DNA of 64,000 nt from Lachnospiraceae bacterium (GCA_016287675.1 JAEFAR010000008.1:1-64000); one strand, 5' to 3'; counted from the stretch's first letter, positions 24,966 to 35,185 are shown. The notes: generated by a model from the letters alone, not told the origin. Program-made: numbers and translations.

Positions 24966-26129
24966 ATGAAAGAAAAGGTTTCGCTGGTCTTTACCGGGGA
25001 CATTGGTTTTGACCGTTACATGGAAGGTAAACAGAATGACGAAAAGCTGATATCCGATGACCTTCTCGAGTTTTTCCGAAGTGCGGACCATGTCATCCCC
25101 AATGTGGAAGGGGCACTTGTTCCCGCTCCCGTAAACAGGGCAGCGGAAGGGACGGCGCAGCTGGCTCACACCATGACTCCGGATGCCGTTAAGATCCTTA
25201 AAAAGATCCGCGCGGACATATGGAATCTTTGCAACAACCATATAATGGATGCGGGGGAAGAGGGAGTCCTTGCGACCCTTAAAGAAGCAGAAAAAGCGGG
25301 AGTAAAGACCGTAGGAGTCGGAATGGATCTTAAAGAGGCCGCAAAGCCTTTGATCCTCGATGAAGCCGGAGGTATCGGTATTTTTGCCGTAGGATACAGA
25401 AGAGGCTGCAAGCCTGCGGGTGAGAACAAAGCCGGCTGCCTCAACTGGAACGAACGTGACCTTATAAAAAAGAATATAGAAGAGATCAAAAGCAGGTGCC
25501 GCTGGTGCATAGTGATCTCCCACGGCGGAGAGGAGTTTACTTCCCTTCCTTCGCCCTACACCAGAGACCGGTATCTCGATTTCCTCGAAATGGGTGCGGA
25601 CATCGTGGTTTCCCACCATCCCCACGTGCCCATGAATTACGAAAAGGTGGGAGATAAAGTGATCTTTTATTCCCTGGGGAATTTTATTTTTGATACGGAT
25701 TATCAAAGGGCTCAGTTCAATACCGAAAAGGGCCTGTTGATCAGGCTGGAATTTACGGAAGACAGCTTTGAATGGACAGCAAAAGGTGTGCTGATAGACC
25801 GGAAGGATGAGCGCATCAAAGCCTCGGAATTACCGGATATCTTTGAAAATGTGGATACGGATGAGTACAGGCTTCTTTCTCCCCTTGCAGCTAAGATGTT
25901 TGTGGCAGCGACAAAGAGGCAGCAGATCTACCTGAATCCCGCCAAGTACAAAAATGCCGATGAAGCAGAATGGGAAGAAAATTTTACGGATCCCATGAGG
26001 AGCGGCAGAGTACCGGGAGAGGCTCTGGATTTCCGGATCATATGCCCGCTGGCTGAAAAGGCTATTGATGGCGAATGGAAAAAAAGCAGGCTGGAAAAAG
26101 TCAAAGCATATATACTGGAACAAATGTAA
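24966..26129 (+). CDS. CapA-family metallophosphoesterase-like protein
   Basis: A 387-residue protein of the CapA/PgsA group (poly-gamma-glutamate synthesis-related, calcineurin-like fold): VSLVFTGDIGFDRYM, VIPNVEGAL, NLCNNHIMDAGEEGV, WCIVISHGGEE and VVSHHPHVP...YSLGNFIFD carry the metal-binding His, Asp and Asn. No N-terminal anchor is seen, so it may be cytoplasmic, unlike PgsA of Bacillus. GGGAG fits the ATG at 24966 better than the one at 24954. The C-terminal 110 residues are charged and not recognised. It runs into the LCP gene nine bases later. Confidence 0.85.
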   Translation: MKEKVSLVFTGDIGFDRYMEGKQNDEKLISDDLLEFFRSADHVIPNVEGALVPAPVNRAAEGTAQLAHTMTPDAVKILKKIRADIWNLCNNHIMDAGEEGVLATLKEAEKAGVKTVGVGMDLKEAAKPLILDEAGGIGIFAVGYRRGCKPAGENKAGCLNWNERDLIKKNIEEIKSRCRWCIVISHGGEEFTSLPSPYTRDRYLDFLEMGADIVVSHHPHVPMNYEKVGDKVIFYSLGNFIFDTDYQRAQFNTEKGLLIRLEFTEDSFEWTAKGVLIDRKDERIKASELPDIFENVDTDEYRLLSPLAAKMFVAATKRQQIYLNPAKYKNADEAEWEENFTDPMRSGRVPGEALDFRIICPLAEKAIDGEWKKSRLEKVKAYILEQM

Positions 26130-26138
26130 GGCGTTAAA

Positions 26139-27425
26139 ATGCAGACTACAGACAAGAAGGCAAAAAAAGACTTTGAAAGGCAATATCACGTACTTCGGTA
26201 CGAAAGAAAAAAGCGTAAATGGCCCTATGTGCTTTACGGAGTCCTTTTTGTACTTGTTGTTGCGGTCTTCATCGTGGCAGGGACCGAAGCCGGCAGGAGA
26301 AAGGCTGTGGAGATCGCTGTCAAAGCCGCTCTTTCCGGAGTTGATACGGATTTTGACAATAAGGATAAGGAGCCGGTAAAACCTTCGGAGAAAAACGATA
26401 TCGCAAATGATACACCCATCCCCTCCAAAACAGAGGAGAATGCTTCAGAGGACGATAATACGGACTGGGTCGTAAAAGCCAATATTGAGGAAGATCGGAC
26501 GGAGATCATAGGTTACACAAAAGACGGAGAGGGAAATTTCGTTCCTTTTCCCTCTGTTGTAAAGCCTGCGGAGATCCACGAACCGGACGGGAACGTGATC
26601 AATGTACTGGTGATCGGCGCCGAGAACCTTAAAAAACAGGAATTCGGCCGCTCGGACAGCATGATGATCGCATCGGTCAATGTCAGTGAAGGCACCTTTA
26701 AGATCATTTCCCTCATGAGGGACATGTTCGTGAGGATACCGGAGATCGAGGATGAATTTACCTACGGGAAGCTGAATGCTTCCTATGCCCGGGGAGGCCC
26801 GGACCTTCTCATGGACACCGTGGCTTTAAATTTCGGCATACAGTGTGACAGCTATGTGGTGATCGGCTTCGATGCTTTTGAAAAGATCATCGATCTTGTG
26901 GGCGGGGTGGAGATCTCCCTGACTTCTGCGGAAGCAAAGTATCTGAACACCACCAATTACATTTCCGAAAAGGAAAACAGGAACGTGGTTCAGGGAAAGC
27001 AGGTCCTGAACGGAAATCAGGCCCTCGGATACTGCAGAGTCAGAAAAGTCACCGCATCCAACGGCATGCAGTCGGACAACGGAAGAGTCTACAGGCAGGG
27101 GCTTGTGGTCAACAGTCTTTTTGAAAAAATGAAGTCCGCTGATCTTTTTACACTCTGGAGCATATACACCACTGCCATCGACTATGTTGTGATCCCTTCG
27201 GATCAGAAAGATCAGATCGAGAGAATGTGCACCGAGTGCATAAACATCTATCTGAACAACAGGACCAAGGGAAGCGGCATGACCCTTGAAAGATCCAAGA
27301 TCCCCGTAAAGGACCACTACAAGGCATATGATTTTTACAGGGAAGCGGATCCTGATCGTCAGAGATCTGAAGTCGTTGTGTGGGATGAGGAGAACATAAA
27401 ATATATTTATGACTTTCTCTATTGA
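26139..27425 (+). CDS. LCP-family (LytR-CpsA-Psr) glycopolymer ligase
   Basis: A 428-residue membrane-anchored protein: charged N-terminus, one helix at about 28-48, a Thr/Glu/Lys-rich linker, then the LCP domain with INVLVIGAENL, RSDSMMIASVNV, KIISLMRDMFVRIP (catalytic Arg and Asp pair), LNASYARGGPDLL, VDLVGGVEISL and QALGYCRVRK. LCP enzymes attach undecaprenyl-linked glycopolymers to peptidoglycan outside the cell. The CapA-like gene directly upstream suggests both work on a surface polymer. Confidence 0.92.
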   Translation: MQTTDKKAKKDFERQYHVLRYERKKRKWPYVLYGVLFVLVVAVFIVAGTEAGRRKAVEIAVKAALSGVDTDFDNKDKEPVKPSEKNDIANDTPIPSKTEENASEDDNTDWVVKANIEEDRTEIIGYTKDGEGNFVPFPSVVKPAEIHEPDGNVINVLVIGAENLKKQEFGRSDSMMIASVNVSEGTFKIISLMRDMFVRIPEIEDEFTYGKLNASYARGGPDLLMDTVALNFGIQCDSYVVIGFDAFEKIIDLVGGVEISLTSAEAKYLNTTNYISEKENRNVVQGKQVLNGNQALGYCRVRKVTASNGMQSDNGRVYRQGLVVNSLFEKMKSADLFTLWSIYTTAIDYVVIPSDQKDQIERMCTECINIYLNNRTKGSGMTLERSKIPVKDHYKAYDFYREADPDRQRSEVVVWDEENIKYIYDFLY

Positions 27426-27550
27426 AAAATGTCTTTATTTTAAGTCAAAGATGTGATACAATTCCACAAGTCACATTTGTGAATGTCATCTTGGGAATTC
27501 TGAGTCCCGACATCCGGTGTGAAGATATTGAGGAAGGAAATACAGTTTTT

Positions 27551-28561
27551 ATGAAAAAGAAATTTATGGCCGTTGCTCTTGTTTTAGCTATGACGGCAGG
27601 TCTCTCCGCTTGCGGCAAGACCACTAAGGTTAAGCTGTGTGAGTATAAGGGCATCGCCCTTCAGAGCGTAGCCCAGACAGATGTTGATGATAAGATCAAC
27701 TCCTACATTGCACAGAATTTTGTTGAAAGCCGTGAGATCGACGGACCCATTGAAACGGGAGATACAGCTTACATTAACTACATCGGAACAAAAGACGGTG
27801 TTGCTTTTGAAGGCGGTACGGATGACAGTGAAGAGGGTTATCCTCTTGTGATCGGCTCCGGTCGTTTTATAGAAGGTTTTGAAGACGGCCTCATCGGAGT
27901 CAAAAAAGGAGAAAAAAAGGTCCTTGATCTTTCATTCCCCGAGAATTACGGTAATGAAGAACTCAACGGTGCAGCTGTCAAATTTGAGGTTACAGTTAAG
28001 AAGATCACCAGAAAATACGACCTTGAAGTTAACGACGAAAATGTCAAGAAGCTCCTTGGCTATGATACGGTTCAGAGCTTTAAAGATTCCGTTAAAGAAG
28101 ATCTGAATTTTCAAAGCTACACCGAACAGATCGGCACGTTCCTTTCTGCAAATTGCAAGACTTCCAATCTCCCCGAAGAGGAGATCAATGAATATTGCGA
28201 TTCCGTTTACAACTATGCCATGCAGAGTGTACAGCAGTATGCTTCTTACTACGGAGTGGATGTTGCAACGATGCTCCAGGCTTCTCTTGGGTTTGAGAAC
28301 GAAGAAGCTTTGCGCAAGTACTGCCTTGAAGGTGCGACTCAGAATGTAGCTTATCAGTATATCATCAAAGAGATCGCCAAGAAGGAAAACATTGTTGTTA
28401 CCGATGAACATGTTGCTTCAAAAGGAAAAGACTATGCTGAAAAGTATGGCTTCAGTTCTGTCGATGAGCTGATCGGCCAGGCCGGAGAAAAAGAATTAAA
28501 AGAGGCGATCCTTATGGATCTGACCATAGAATTCCTTATTGCTAACGCACAGATATTCTGA
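27551..28561 (+). CDS. FKBP/trigger-factor-like PPIase lipoprotein
   Basis: A 336-residue lipoprotein. Signal peptide with lipobox TAGLSACG, then a FKBP-type domain (DTAYINYIGTKDGVAFEGG ... LVIGSGRFIEGFEDGLIG ... FPENYG) followed by a trigger-factor-like C-terminal helical domain (EINEYCDSVYNYAMQSVQQ, VTDEHV). The ribosome-binding N-terminus of trigger factor is absent. It would fold exported proteins outside the membrane. Start at 27551 is chosen for its signal peptide and GAGGAAGG; the frame is open to 27422 but that part overlaps the LCP stop and has no ribosome site. Confidence 0.9.
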   Translation: MKKKFMAVALVLAMTAGLSACGKTTKVKLCEYKGIALQSVAQTDVDDKINSYIAQNFVESREIDGPIETGDTAYINYIGTKDGVAFEGGTDDSEEGYPLVIGSGRFIEGFEDGLIGVKKGEKKVLDLSFPENYGNEELNGAAVKFEVTVKKITRKYDLEVNDENVKKLLGYDTVQSFKDSVKEDLNFQSYTEQIGTFLSANCKTSNLPEEEINEYCDSVYNYAMQSVQQYASYYGVDVATMLQASLGFENEEALRKYCLEGATQNVAYQYIIKEIAKKENIVVTDEHVASKGKDYAEKYGFSSVDELIGQAGEKELKEAILMDLTIEFLIANAQIF

Positions 28562-28577
28562 TCGATACGAAATTTAA

Positions 28578-28607
28578 GGGCGGCATTTCTACCGCCGCCC
28601 TGCTTTT
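28578..28607 (+). terminator. Rho-independent terminator
   Basis: GGGCGGC (28578-28584) pairs with GCCGCCC (28594-28600), followed by TGCTTTTT. Confidence 0.85.
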
Positions 28608-28681
28608 TCTGATAAATCAAATTTCATTTTAACCCCATCTGATTCTTGAAAAAAAATAAATTCATAAAAAGGAGTATGTCA

Positions 28682-30370
28682 ATGGATTACGACAAAATGT
28701 CACTTGCCGAATTAAAGGCTTATGCAAAGGAACACAACATTAAGGGCGTTTCGCTTATGCGTAAGGAGGAGCTCAGAGATTATCTCACAGAGATAGAAAA
28801 AAAGGCTGCTCCTGCTGAAGAAAAGACAGAGAAACCGGCTCAGGCTACAGAAAAAGAAGAGAAGCCCGCAAGAAGGATCATGAGTGATCAGAAACCGGAA
28901 GAGAGAAGAGTTTCTGTTATTCGCGATGAAGCGGTGAGCAGACCGGAAAAGGAGTACCTGAGGCGCCCGATCACGGACAAGAACAAACAGGGCTTTGAGA
29001 GAAGGCCTCAGATGAGTGAAAGACCTCAGATGGGTGAAAGACTCCAGCAGCCTCTTCAGAGAAGGATCATGCCCGAAAGGCCCACTGATACGAATCAGGT
29101 GCAGAATGCCCAGACAAAGGCCGTGCCTCAGGAAAGACCTCTTCAACGTGAGCAGGTAAGGGTTGAGCAGAATGAGACTGTTGAGCAGAAGGAAGGAGCT
29201 AAATACGATCCCGGCAGCTTCCTGACTCCCGAACAGCAGGCAGAACTTGACAGCGGTATCGAGAAAAACGGTATCCTTGAGATCATGCCTGACGGCTTTG
29301 GATTCATCCGCTGTGACAATTACCTTCCCGGTGAAAACGACGTTTACGTTGCACCCGCCCAGATCAAGAGATACGGTCTCAGATCCGGAGACATTATTCG
29401 TGGAAATACGAAGATAAAGATGGCTACAGAGAAGTTCTCACCTCTTTTGTACATTAAGACCATCAACGGTTACACCATTGAAGAAACTCTTAAGAGAAAG
29501 AAGTTTGAAAACCTTACTCCGGTATTCCCTTATGAAAGGATCCACCTTGAGACGGCGAAGAGTACGGTAGCCGCAAGAATGGTAGATCTCATTGCACCCA
29601 TTGGTAAGGGACAGAGAGGAATGATCGTTTCCCAGCCTAAATCCGGAAAGACCACACTTCTTAAGGAAATTGCAAATTCCATCACTGCGAACCATCCGGA
29701 TATGAATCTGATCATACTTCTGATCGATGAAAGACCTGAGGAAGTTACGGATATCAAAGAATCCATCCACGGAAACAAAGTTGAAGTCATCTACTCCACA
29801 TTTGATGAACTTCCCGAGAACCACAAGAGGGTTTCCGAGATGGTAATAGACCGCGCAAAGCGCCTTGTGGAATACGGAAATGACGTTGTCATTCTCCTCG
29901 ACTCCATAACAAGACTTGCCAGAGCTTACAACCTTACCTGCGTATCCAGCGGACGTACATTGTCCGGCGGTCTGGATCCCGCTGCTCTCTATATGCCCAA
30001 AAAATTCTTCGGAGCAGCCAGAAAGATGAGGGAGGGCGGAAGCCTTACCATTCTTGCCACTGCCCTTGTTGATACGGGAAGCAGGATGGATGATGTTGTT
30101 TTCGAGGAATTCAAGGGTACAGGCAACATGGAACTGGTTCTGGACAGAAACCTTTCGGAAAAGAGGATCTTCCCTGCGGTAGATCTCCAGAAATCAGGCA
30201 CGAGACGTGACGACCTTCTCCTCACACCCGAAGAGATGGAAGCAATGAACATGGTGAGAAAGGCTTTAAACGGCGCTCATCCCGAGGATGCCACCGAGAA
30301 ACTTATCAACATGTGCGCACATACAAGAAACAACAGAGAATTCGTCAATACCATAATCAAGAACCTGTAA
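28682..30370 (+). CDS. rho: Transcription termination factor Rho
   Basis: A 562-residue Rho. N-terminal Rho-N/SAP-like part ([19 protein letters not shown]), a long charged insert rich in Arg, Gln and Pro (about residues 50-180), a cold-shock RNA-binding domain ([21 protein letters not shown]), and the ATPase core with [11 protein letters not shown] (Walker A), [16 protein letters not shown] (Walker B) and [11 protein letters not shown] near the end. It unwinds RNA to stop transcription. Start at 28682 has AAAAGGAG correctly placed; upstream in-frame TTG (28646) and ATG (28676) do not. The insert is typical of Rho from high-insert Firmicutes and Actinobacteria. Confidence 0.95.
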   Translation: MDYDKMSLAELKAYAKEHNIKGVSLMRKEELRDYLTEIEKKAAPAEEKTEKPAQATEKEEKPARRIMSDQKPEERRVSVIRDEAVSRPEKEYLRRPITDKNKQGFERRPQMSERPQMGERLQQPLQRRIMPERPTDTNQVQNAQTKAVPQERPLQREQVRVEQNETVEQKEGAKYDPGSFLTPEQQAELDSGIEKNGILEIMPDGFGFIRCDNYLPGENDVYVAPAQIKRYGLRSGDIIRGNTKIKMATEKFSPLLYIKTINGYTIEETLKRKKFENLTPVFPYERIHLETAKSTVAARMVDLIAPIGKGQRGMIVSQPKSGKTTLLKEIANSITANHPDMNLIILLIDERPEEVTDIKESIHGNKVEVIYSTFDELPENHKRVSEMVIDRAKRLVEYGNDVVILLDSITRLARAYNLTCVSSGRTLSGGLDPAALYMPKKFFGAARKMREGGSLTILATALVDTGSRMDDVVFEEFKGTGNMELVLDRNLSEKRIFPAVDLQKSGTRRDDLLLTPEEMEAMNMVRKALNGAHPEDATEKLINMCAHTRNNREFVNTIIKNL

Positions 30371-30505
30371 TTTCCGGCGCGAAAACCGGCAAACGAAACT
30401 ACAGGCAGTGAACTTGTAATGACCTTCACCGCCATCGGTGACAACAACATGACTGTCTGGGGAACAAAGGCTGCAGGGGAATAAAACAAAAATTTAAATT
30501 TTCAC
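30371..30505 (+). other. Post-rho spacer with in-frame coding-like remnant
   Basis: After the rho stop codon the same frame stays open for 37 codons to a TAA at 30482-30484 and reads in part TGSELVMTFTAIGDNNMTVW, which has the composition of a real protein end. No start codon with a ribosome site is present. It may be a relic of a deleted gene or chance. Confidence 0.3.
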
Positions 30506-30534
30506 TTGCAATTAAAAAAACTTGGGTGTATAAT
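30506..30534 (+). promoter_or_regulatory. rpmE promoter
   Basis: TTGCAA (30506-30511), 17-base spacer, perfect TATAAT (30529-30534). Confidence 0.8.
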
Positions 30535-30561
30535 CTCTTAGCTATTGGTTTATTAACAGAA

Positions 30562-30583
30562 GTTCTGAGCCAAATCTCAGAAC
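30562..30583 (+). promoter_or_regulatory. Hairpin in rpmE leader
   Basis: GTTCTGAG (30562-30569) pairs with CTCAGAAC (30576-30583), 15 bases before the ribosome site GAAAGGAG. Firmicute L31 genes are known to carry leader structures for autoregulation; whether this is one could not be tested. Confidence 0.5.
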
Positions 30584-30605
30584 CCGCGTTGAAAGGAGAA
30601 AGATC

Positions 30606-30806
30606 ATGAAAGAGGATATCCAGCCTAAATACGTAGTTTCTCACGTTACATGCAACTGCGGTAACACATTTGAGACACGTTCCACAAAGGGTGATATTCA
30701 CGTTGAAATCTGCTCTAAGTGCCATCCTTTTTATACAGGACAGCAGAAGGCTTCTGCAGCCCGTGGTGCTATTGAGAAGTTCAACCGTAAGTATGGCCTT
30801 CAGTAG
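30606..30806 (+). CDS. rpmE: 50S ribosomal protein L31 (zinc form)
   Basis: A 66-residue bL31: MKEDIQPKYVVSHVTCNCGN and EICSKCHPFYTGQQK. Cysteines at 16, 18, 36 and 39 form the zinc site, so this is the zinc-binding version and not the Cys-less type B form. It bridges the two ribosomal subunits. It has its own promoter and terminator. Confidence 0.97.
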   Translation: MKEDIQPKYVVSHVTCNCGNTFETRSTKGDIHVEICSKCHPFYTGQQKASAARGAIEKFNRKYGLQ

Positions 30807-30822
30807 GTTTAATGAAAAAGAC

Positions 30823-30864
30823 CGGGGTGAGATTGTTATATCTGATGATCTCCACCCCGTTTTT
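30823..30864 (+). terminator. Rho-independent terminator after rpmE
   Basis: CGGGGTG-AGA (from 30823) pairs with TCT-CCACCCCG (to 30859), then TTTTT. Confidence 0.85.
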
Positions 30865-30876
30865 CTTTTATATGGA

Positions 30877-30906
30877 TTGTAAAAGAAACAGTATATGTGT
30901 TATACT
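30877..30906 (+). promoter_or_regulatory. Promoter of yqhQ-prmC-prfA group
   Basis: TTGTAA (30877-30882), 18-base spacer, TATACT (30901-30906), preceded by TG before the -10. Confidence 0.6.
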
Positions 30907-30971
30907 AATAAGAGCATTCCTCGGAGTGTTTCCGAAAATGCAATAAAATCAGTTGTTTATCCGGAGGTTGT

Positions 30972-32411
30972 ATGAAATCATCGGGAATCGGCGGACAGGC
31001 CGTTATCGAAGGGGTTATGATGAAAAACCGCGGGCAGTACGCCATTGCGGTCAGAAAGCCCAACGGGGAAATTGAAGTAGACGTTAAGAGCTGCACGGAT
31101 GTGACAAAGAGAAAACTTTTTTTCAGATTGCCCATCATTCGCGGCATTATGGCATTTATAGATTCTTTGACCATTGGAATGGGAACTTTGCAGTACTCCG
31201 CATCTTTTTATGATGAAGATGAAAAGGAGAGTGAGTTCGAAAAAAGACTGGACAAGCTGACAAGAGGTCATGGCGAAAAGTTCATGGACGTTGCCACCGT
31301 TCTTTTCTCGGTTATTCTGGCACTTGTTATCTTTGTGCTCGTGCCGATGCTGATCACAAGCTTTGTTTCTCCTTATCTGCAGTTTGAGCATTCAAGGATC
31401 GTTGTTTCGCTGATCGAAGGCGTCTTGAGAGTTGTGATCTTTATCCTCTACATCGTACTGATCTCTCAGATGGAAGACATAAAGCGCATGTTCATGTATC
31501 ATGGTGCAGAGCATAAATGCATCAACTGTATCGAGCACGGAAGAACACTTACGGTAGACAATGTCAGACGTTCAAGCAAGGAACACAAGCGCTGCGGAAC
31601 AAGCTTCATGTTAAACGTCATGCTGCTCAGCATTCTTCTTTTCATGGTGATCGATGTTGACAATGTATGGTTAAAACTGGGTCTGAGACTGGTGCTGATT
31701 CCCGTCATTGCCGGTGTTTCCTATGAATTTACGAGACTTGCCGGAAGCACTGACAACAAGATCGTGAACTTCCTTTCCAAACCCGGACTTCTGATGCAGG
31801 CTTTAACGACAAAAGAGCCCGACGATTCCATGATCGAAGTGGGAATTGCTTCTGTTGAGGCTGTTTTTGACTGGGAACCTTTCGTTGAAGAACTCAAAAA
31901 CGAAAGAAGAGCCGTCAGATCTTCTGTCAATGAAAAGGCAGACAGCGGAACGAAAGAAAAGAAACACACAGGTAACAAGAAAAACGCGGAAGAAGTCAGG
32001 AAAGAAGAGACAGGAGTAAAGGCAAAAGAACCTGTTGAAGAAAAGGTGATCGCTCCCATTTCCGAAGAGGCCTTCAAGCCGCTGGAAGTTGACATTTCCG
32101 ACCTGTTTGACATTAAGCTTCCCGAAGCTGATGAGCATACCAAAAAGAATTCCAGGAAGAATTCCAAAAAGGGTGCTCAGGAAACCGAGACCGTTCAGAA
32201 GAAAGAACCCGATGAGAAAGAAGCTGATGAGCTTCTCGCAGCTTTGGATGTTATGTTTGAATACAACGGTGCCAAGACCGTTACCGAAATGAGTGACGAT
32301 CCTGCTGTTACCTCGGGAGAGAACATCGTATTCGAATTTGATTCGGAAGCAGTTCAGCAGGAGCAGGATGCTATCGACCTTAAAGCAGGCGAAAAGCAGG
32401 AATTGATCTGA
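30972..32411 (+). CDS. DUF1385 (YqhQ-like) membrane protein with charged tail
   Basis: A 479-residue protein. The DUF1385 core (about 1-300) starts GIGGQAVIEGVMMKNRGQYA, has hydrophobic segments (FMDVATVLFSVILALVIFVLVP, VVIFILYIVLISQM), and the family motif MYHGAEHKCINCIEHG followed by HKRCGTSFML with conserved His and Cys. The remaining 180 residues are rich in Lys and Glu, low in complexity and probably disordered, longer than in Bacillus YqhQ. The function of the family is unknown; it is usually next to prfA and prmC, as here. Confidence 0.9.
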   Translation: MKSSGIGGQAVIEGVMMKNRGQYAIAVRKPNGEIEVDVKSCTDVTKRKLFFRLPIIRGIMAFIDSLTIGMGTLQYSASFYDEDEKESEFEKRLDKLTRGHGEKFMDVATVLFSVILALVIFVLVPMLITSFVSPYLQFEHSRIVVSLIEGVLRVVIFILYIVLISQMEDIKRMFMYHGAEHKCINCIEHGRTLTVDNVRRSSKEHKRCGTSFMLNVMLLSILLFMVIDVDNVWLKLGLRLVLIPVIAGVSYEFTRLAGSTDNKIVNFLSKPGLLMQALTTKEPDDSMIEVGIASVEAVFDWEPFVEELKNERRAVRSSVNEKADSGTKEKKHTGNKKNAEEVRKEETGVKAKEPVEEKVIAPISEEAFKPLEVDISDLFDIKLPEADEHTKKNSRKNSKKGAQETETVQKKEPDEKEADELLAALDVMFEYNGAKTVTEMSDDPAVTSGENIVFEFDSEAVQQEQDAIDLKAGEKQELI

Positions 32412-32448
32412 AAGGCTGAGTTCTGAGCCTATAGGGCTGATAATAAAA

Positions 32449-33306
32449 ATGAGCTACAAAGAGCTTTTGAAAGAAATCACAGAGAAATTAAAGGCGACAA
32501 ACGTTCCGGAGGCAGAGTCGGATGCTTGGCGCCTTTTTGAGGGTCTTACGGGCTTTGACAGGGCTACACTTTTTCTGAAAGGGAATGATGAGATCGCTGA
32601 TGCCGGTCTGATAGAAAAAGCACGTGAATGGACTGCCGAAAGGCTTACAGGCTGCCCTGTACAGTATATTACCGGTTTTCAGGAATTTTGCGGCCTCACC
32701 TTTGAAGTTGGGAGAGACACACTGATACCCAGGTTTGACACCGAGCTTCTGGCGGAAAAGGTGGCAGAACTTGCTTCGGGTAAAAAGGTTCTGGACATGT
32801 GCACGGGCACGGGATGTATTCTGATCTCTGTTGTAAAAATGTCAGACACCGGAGCAGCCGTGGGCTGTGACATTTCGGAAGGAGCAGTGAAGCTGGCGAA
32901 AAGAAATGCCGTAAGGAACGGCGTCTCCGAAAGAACTGAATTCTTTACGGGAGATCTTTTTGATGCTTTAAAGAATACAGAATACGAAAACGAAAAATTT
33001 GACATTATCGTCTCAAACCCGCCTTACATAAGGTCGGATGTGATAGAAACGCTTTCCCCCACTGTTCGGGACTTTGAACCCCGGACAGCGTTGGACGGCA
33101 CGGAGGATGGATTATGGTTTTACGAAAGGATTACAACAGGAGCCACTTATAGCCTTGCTTCCAAGGGCATCTTAGCCTATGAGATAGGATACGATCAGGG
33201 AGCTGATGTTAAAAGGATAATGAGCGAAAAAGGCTTCAGGGACATCAGCATAATTAAAGACTATGCGGGTTTGGACCGTATAGTTATCGGAAGGAAGGAA
33301 GATTAG
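32449..33306 (+). CDS. prmC: Release factor glutamine methyltransferase PrmC
   Basis: A 285-residue methyltransferase: N-terminal helical domain, SAM-binding KVLDMCTGTGCILI, and the substrate-binding NPPY in IVSNPPYIRSDV. It methylates the Gln of the GGQ motif in release factors. Its stop codon is followed at once by the prfA start, the canonical pair. The usual Asp in DLGTGSG is DMCTGTG here, a mild variant. Confidence 0.95.
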   Translation: MSYKELLKEITEKLKATNVPEAESDAWRLFEGLTGFDRATLFLKGNDEIADAGLIEKAREWTAERLTGCPVQYITGFQEFCGLTFEVGRDTLIPRFDTELLAEKVAELASGKKVLDMCTGTGCILISVVKMSDTGAAVGCDISEGAVKLAKRNAVRNGVSERTEFFTGDLFDALKNTEYENEKFDIIVSNPPYIRSDVIETLSPTVRDFEPRTALDGTEDGLWFYERITTGATYSLASKGILAYEIGYDQGADVKRIMSEKGFRDISIIKDYAGLDRIVIGRKED

Positions 33307-34383
33307 ATGTTTGATAAACTTGATGATTTAATTAAGAGATACGAAGAGATCCAAAACGAGCTTGCGGATCCTCAGGTCGTTAACGATCAGGCACGTTTCA
33401 AGAAACTGATGAAAGAGTCCACAGATCTTGCGGAGCTGGTTGAGACCTACAATAATTACAAAAAACAGAAGCAGAACATTCAGGAGTCGCTGGAGATCCT
33501 TGACAACGAGTCGGATGAGGAAATGAGAGAACTTGCCAAGGAAGAGCTTGACGAATCAAAAAAGAATGTGGAAAAACTGGAGCAGGAATTAAAGATCCTC
33601 CTTTTACCCAAGGATCCCAACGATGACAAAAACGTCTGTGTCGAGATCAGAGCGGGTGCAGGCGGAGAAGAAGCCGCACTTTTTGCTGCGGAACTCTACA
33701 GGATGTACTCTAAGTACGCAGAGACCCAGAGATGGAGAACAGAGCTTGTCAGCATCAACGAATCCGAGATCGGCGGTATCAAGGAATGTGTTTTCATGCT
33801 CAGCGGCGACAGAGTTTACTCAAAACTCAAGTATGAAAGCGGAGTGCACAGAGTACAGCGTGTGCCTGTTACGGAAAGCGGCGGAAGGATCCACACATCC
33901 ACTGCCACTGTGGCTATCATGCCGGAAGCCGAGGAAGTGGATGTTAAGATCGATCCCAAGGATTACAGGATCGATGTGTTCAGATCATCGGGTAACGGCG
34001 GACAGTGCGTCAACACCACAGACTCAGCCGTAAGACTCACCCACTATCCCACAGGTATCGTCATTTCCTGTCAGGATGAAAAATCCCAGTTAAAGAACAG
34101 AGACAAGGCTCTCAGAGTACTCAGGGCAAAGCTCTACGAGCTCGAGCTTGAAAAGGCTCATGATGCGGAAGCTGCAGCAAGAAAGAGCCAGGTCGGAACA
34201 GGCGACAGATCTGAAAAAGTCAGAACTTACAATTTCCCTCAGGGACGCTGCACGGATCACAGGATCCATTACACTTCATACAGCCTCGATGATGTTATGA
34301 ACGGAGACATTCAGGAATTCATCGATGCCCTGACTGCTGCGGATCAGGCGGCAAAACTTGCCGAGATGGCAGGAGAACAATAG
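33307..34383 (+). CDS. prfA: Peptide chain release factor 1
   Basis: A 358-residue RF1. Coiled-coil N-terminal domain, VPVTES in the PxT codon-recognition position (RF1 type, reads UAA/UAG), and the catalytic G231-G232-Q233 in [21 protein letters not shown]. The residue after GGQ is Cys, where many bacteria have His; this occurs in clostridial RF1. It starts directly after prmC. Confidence 0.97.
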   Translation: MFDKLDDLIKRYEEIQNELADPQVVNDQARFKKLMKESTDLAELVETYNNYKKQKQNIQESLEILDNESDEEMRELAKEELDESKKNVEKLEQELKILLLPKDPNDDKNVCVEIRAGAGGEEAALFAAELYRMYSKYAETQRWRTELVSINESEIGGIKECVFMLSGDRVYSKLKYESGVHRVQRVPVTESGGRIHTSTATVAIMPEAEEVDVKIDPKDYRIDVFRSSGNGGQCVNTTDSAVRLTHYPTGIVISCQDEKSQLKNRDKALRVLRAKLYELELEKAHDAEAAARKSQVGTGDRSEKVRTYNFPQGRCTDHRIHYTSYSLDDVMNGDIQEFIDALTAADQAAKLAEMAGEQ

Positions 34384-34385
34384 GA

Positions 34386-35144
34386 ATGATAACATCGGAA
34401 AACAATGCACAATTAAAGAACATTTCAGCACTCCTTAAAAGATCGAAGGAGCGGCAGCAACAGGGACTTTATGTTGTTGAAGGCAGAAAGATGTTTTGGG
34501 AAGCATGCGGACTGGGGCTGGTTGAAAAAGCCTACCTTTCGGAAAGCTTTGCTTCGGAATCAAAAGAAGTGCCTTGTGATCATGAGATCGTTTCCGATGA
34601 TGTATTCAATAAGATCGCAGAAACAGTCACTCCTCAGGGAGTGCTGGCTCTGGTGAAGCTTCCCGTGGGGGATGTAACGGATATAATAAAAAAGGCAAAA
34701 AGCCTTGTCCTTCTCGAAAACCTTCAGGATCCCGGAAATCTTGGGACCATAGTCAGAACAGCGGAAGCTGCAGGCATAGACGCTGTTATCTTAAGTAAAA
34801 CTTCGGTAGATCTTTACAATCCCAAAGTTGTGAGATCCACCATGGGAGCTGTGTTCAGAATGCCGGTGTTTTACACCGAAGATCTTATCGGACTGATCAA
34901 AGATCTGAATGATAACGGCTTTAACACCATAGCCACCCATCTTGCTGCGGACAGGAATTACTATGAGGCTGATTACTCGGGAAAAACAGCTGTCCTCATT
35001 GGCAATGAGGGAAACGGATTGAGCGACGAAGCCACAGAGCTTGCAAAAGAAAAGGTGATAATCCCCATGTCGGGAAAGGTGGAAAGCCTTAATGCTTCGG
35101 TGGCCGCTGCTTTAATGATGTATGAGATCAAAAGAAACAATTGA
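34386..35144 (+). CDS. TrmH/SpoU-family RNA 2'-O-methyltransferase
   Basis: A 252-residue SPOUT enzyme. The N-terminal substrate-binding domain (NISALLKRSKERQQQGLYVVEGRK) precedes the knot with motifs LENLQDPGNLGTIVRTAEAAG, VLIGNEGNGLS and IPMSGKVESLNASVAAALMMYE. It methylates a ribose in rRNA or tRNA; the target cannot be read from sequence. It follows prfA with a two-base gap. Confidence 0.93.
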   Translation: MITSENNAQLKNISALLKRSKERQQQGLYVVEGRKMFWEACGLGLVEKAYLSESFASESKEVPCDHEIVSDDVFNKIAETVTPQGVLALVKLPVGDVTDIIKKAKSLVLLENLQDPGNLGTIVRTAEAAGIDAVILSKTSVDLYNPKVVRSTMGAVFRMPVFYTEDLIGLIKDLNDNGFNTIATHLAADRNYYEADYSGKTAVLIGNEGNGLSDEATELAKEKVIIPMSGKVESLNASVAAALMMYEIKRNN

Positions 35145-35185
35145 AATTATGGGTTGCAATGAGGCGAAAAAGTGGTAATATAATT

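Noticed and set aside
33991-34008. Abnormal GGQ neighbour (GGQC) in release factor 1
   Set aside because: Cys after GGQ is, to my knowledge, common in clostridial RF1 and not a sign of damage.
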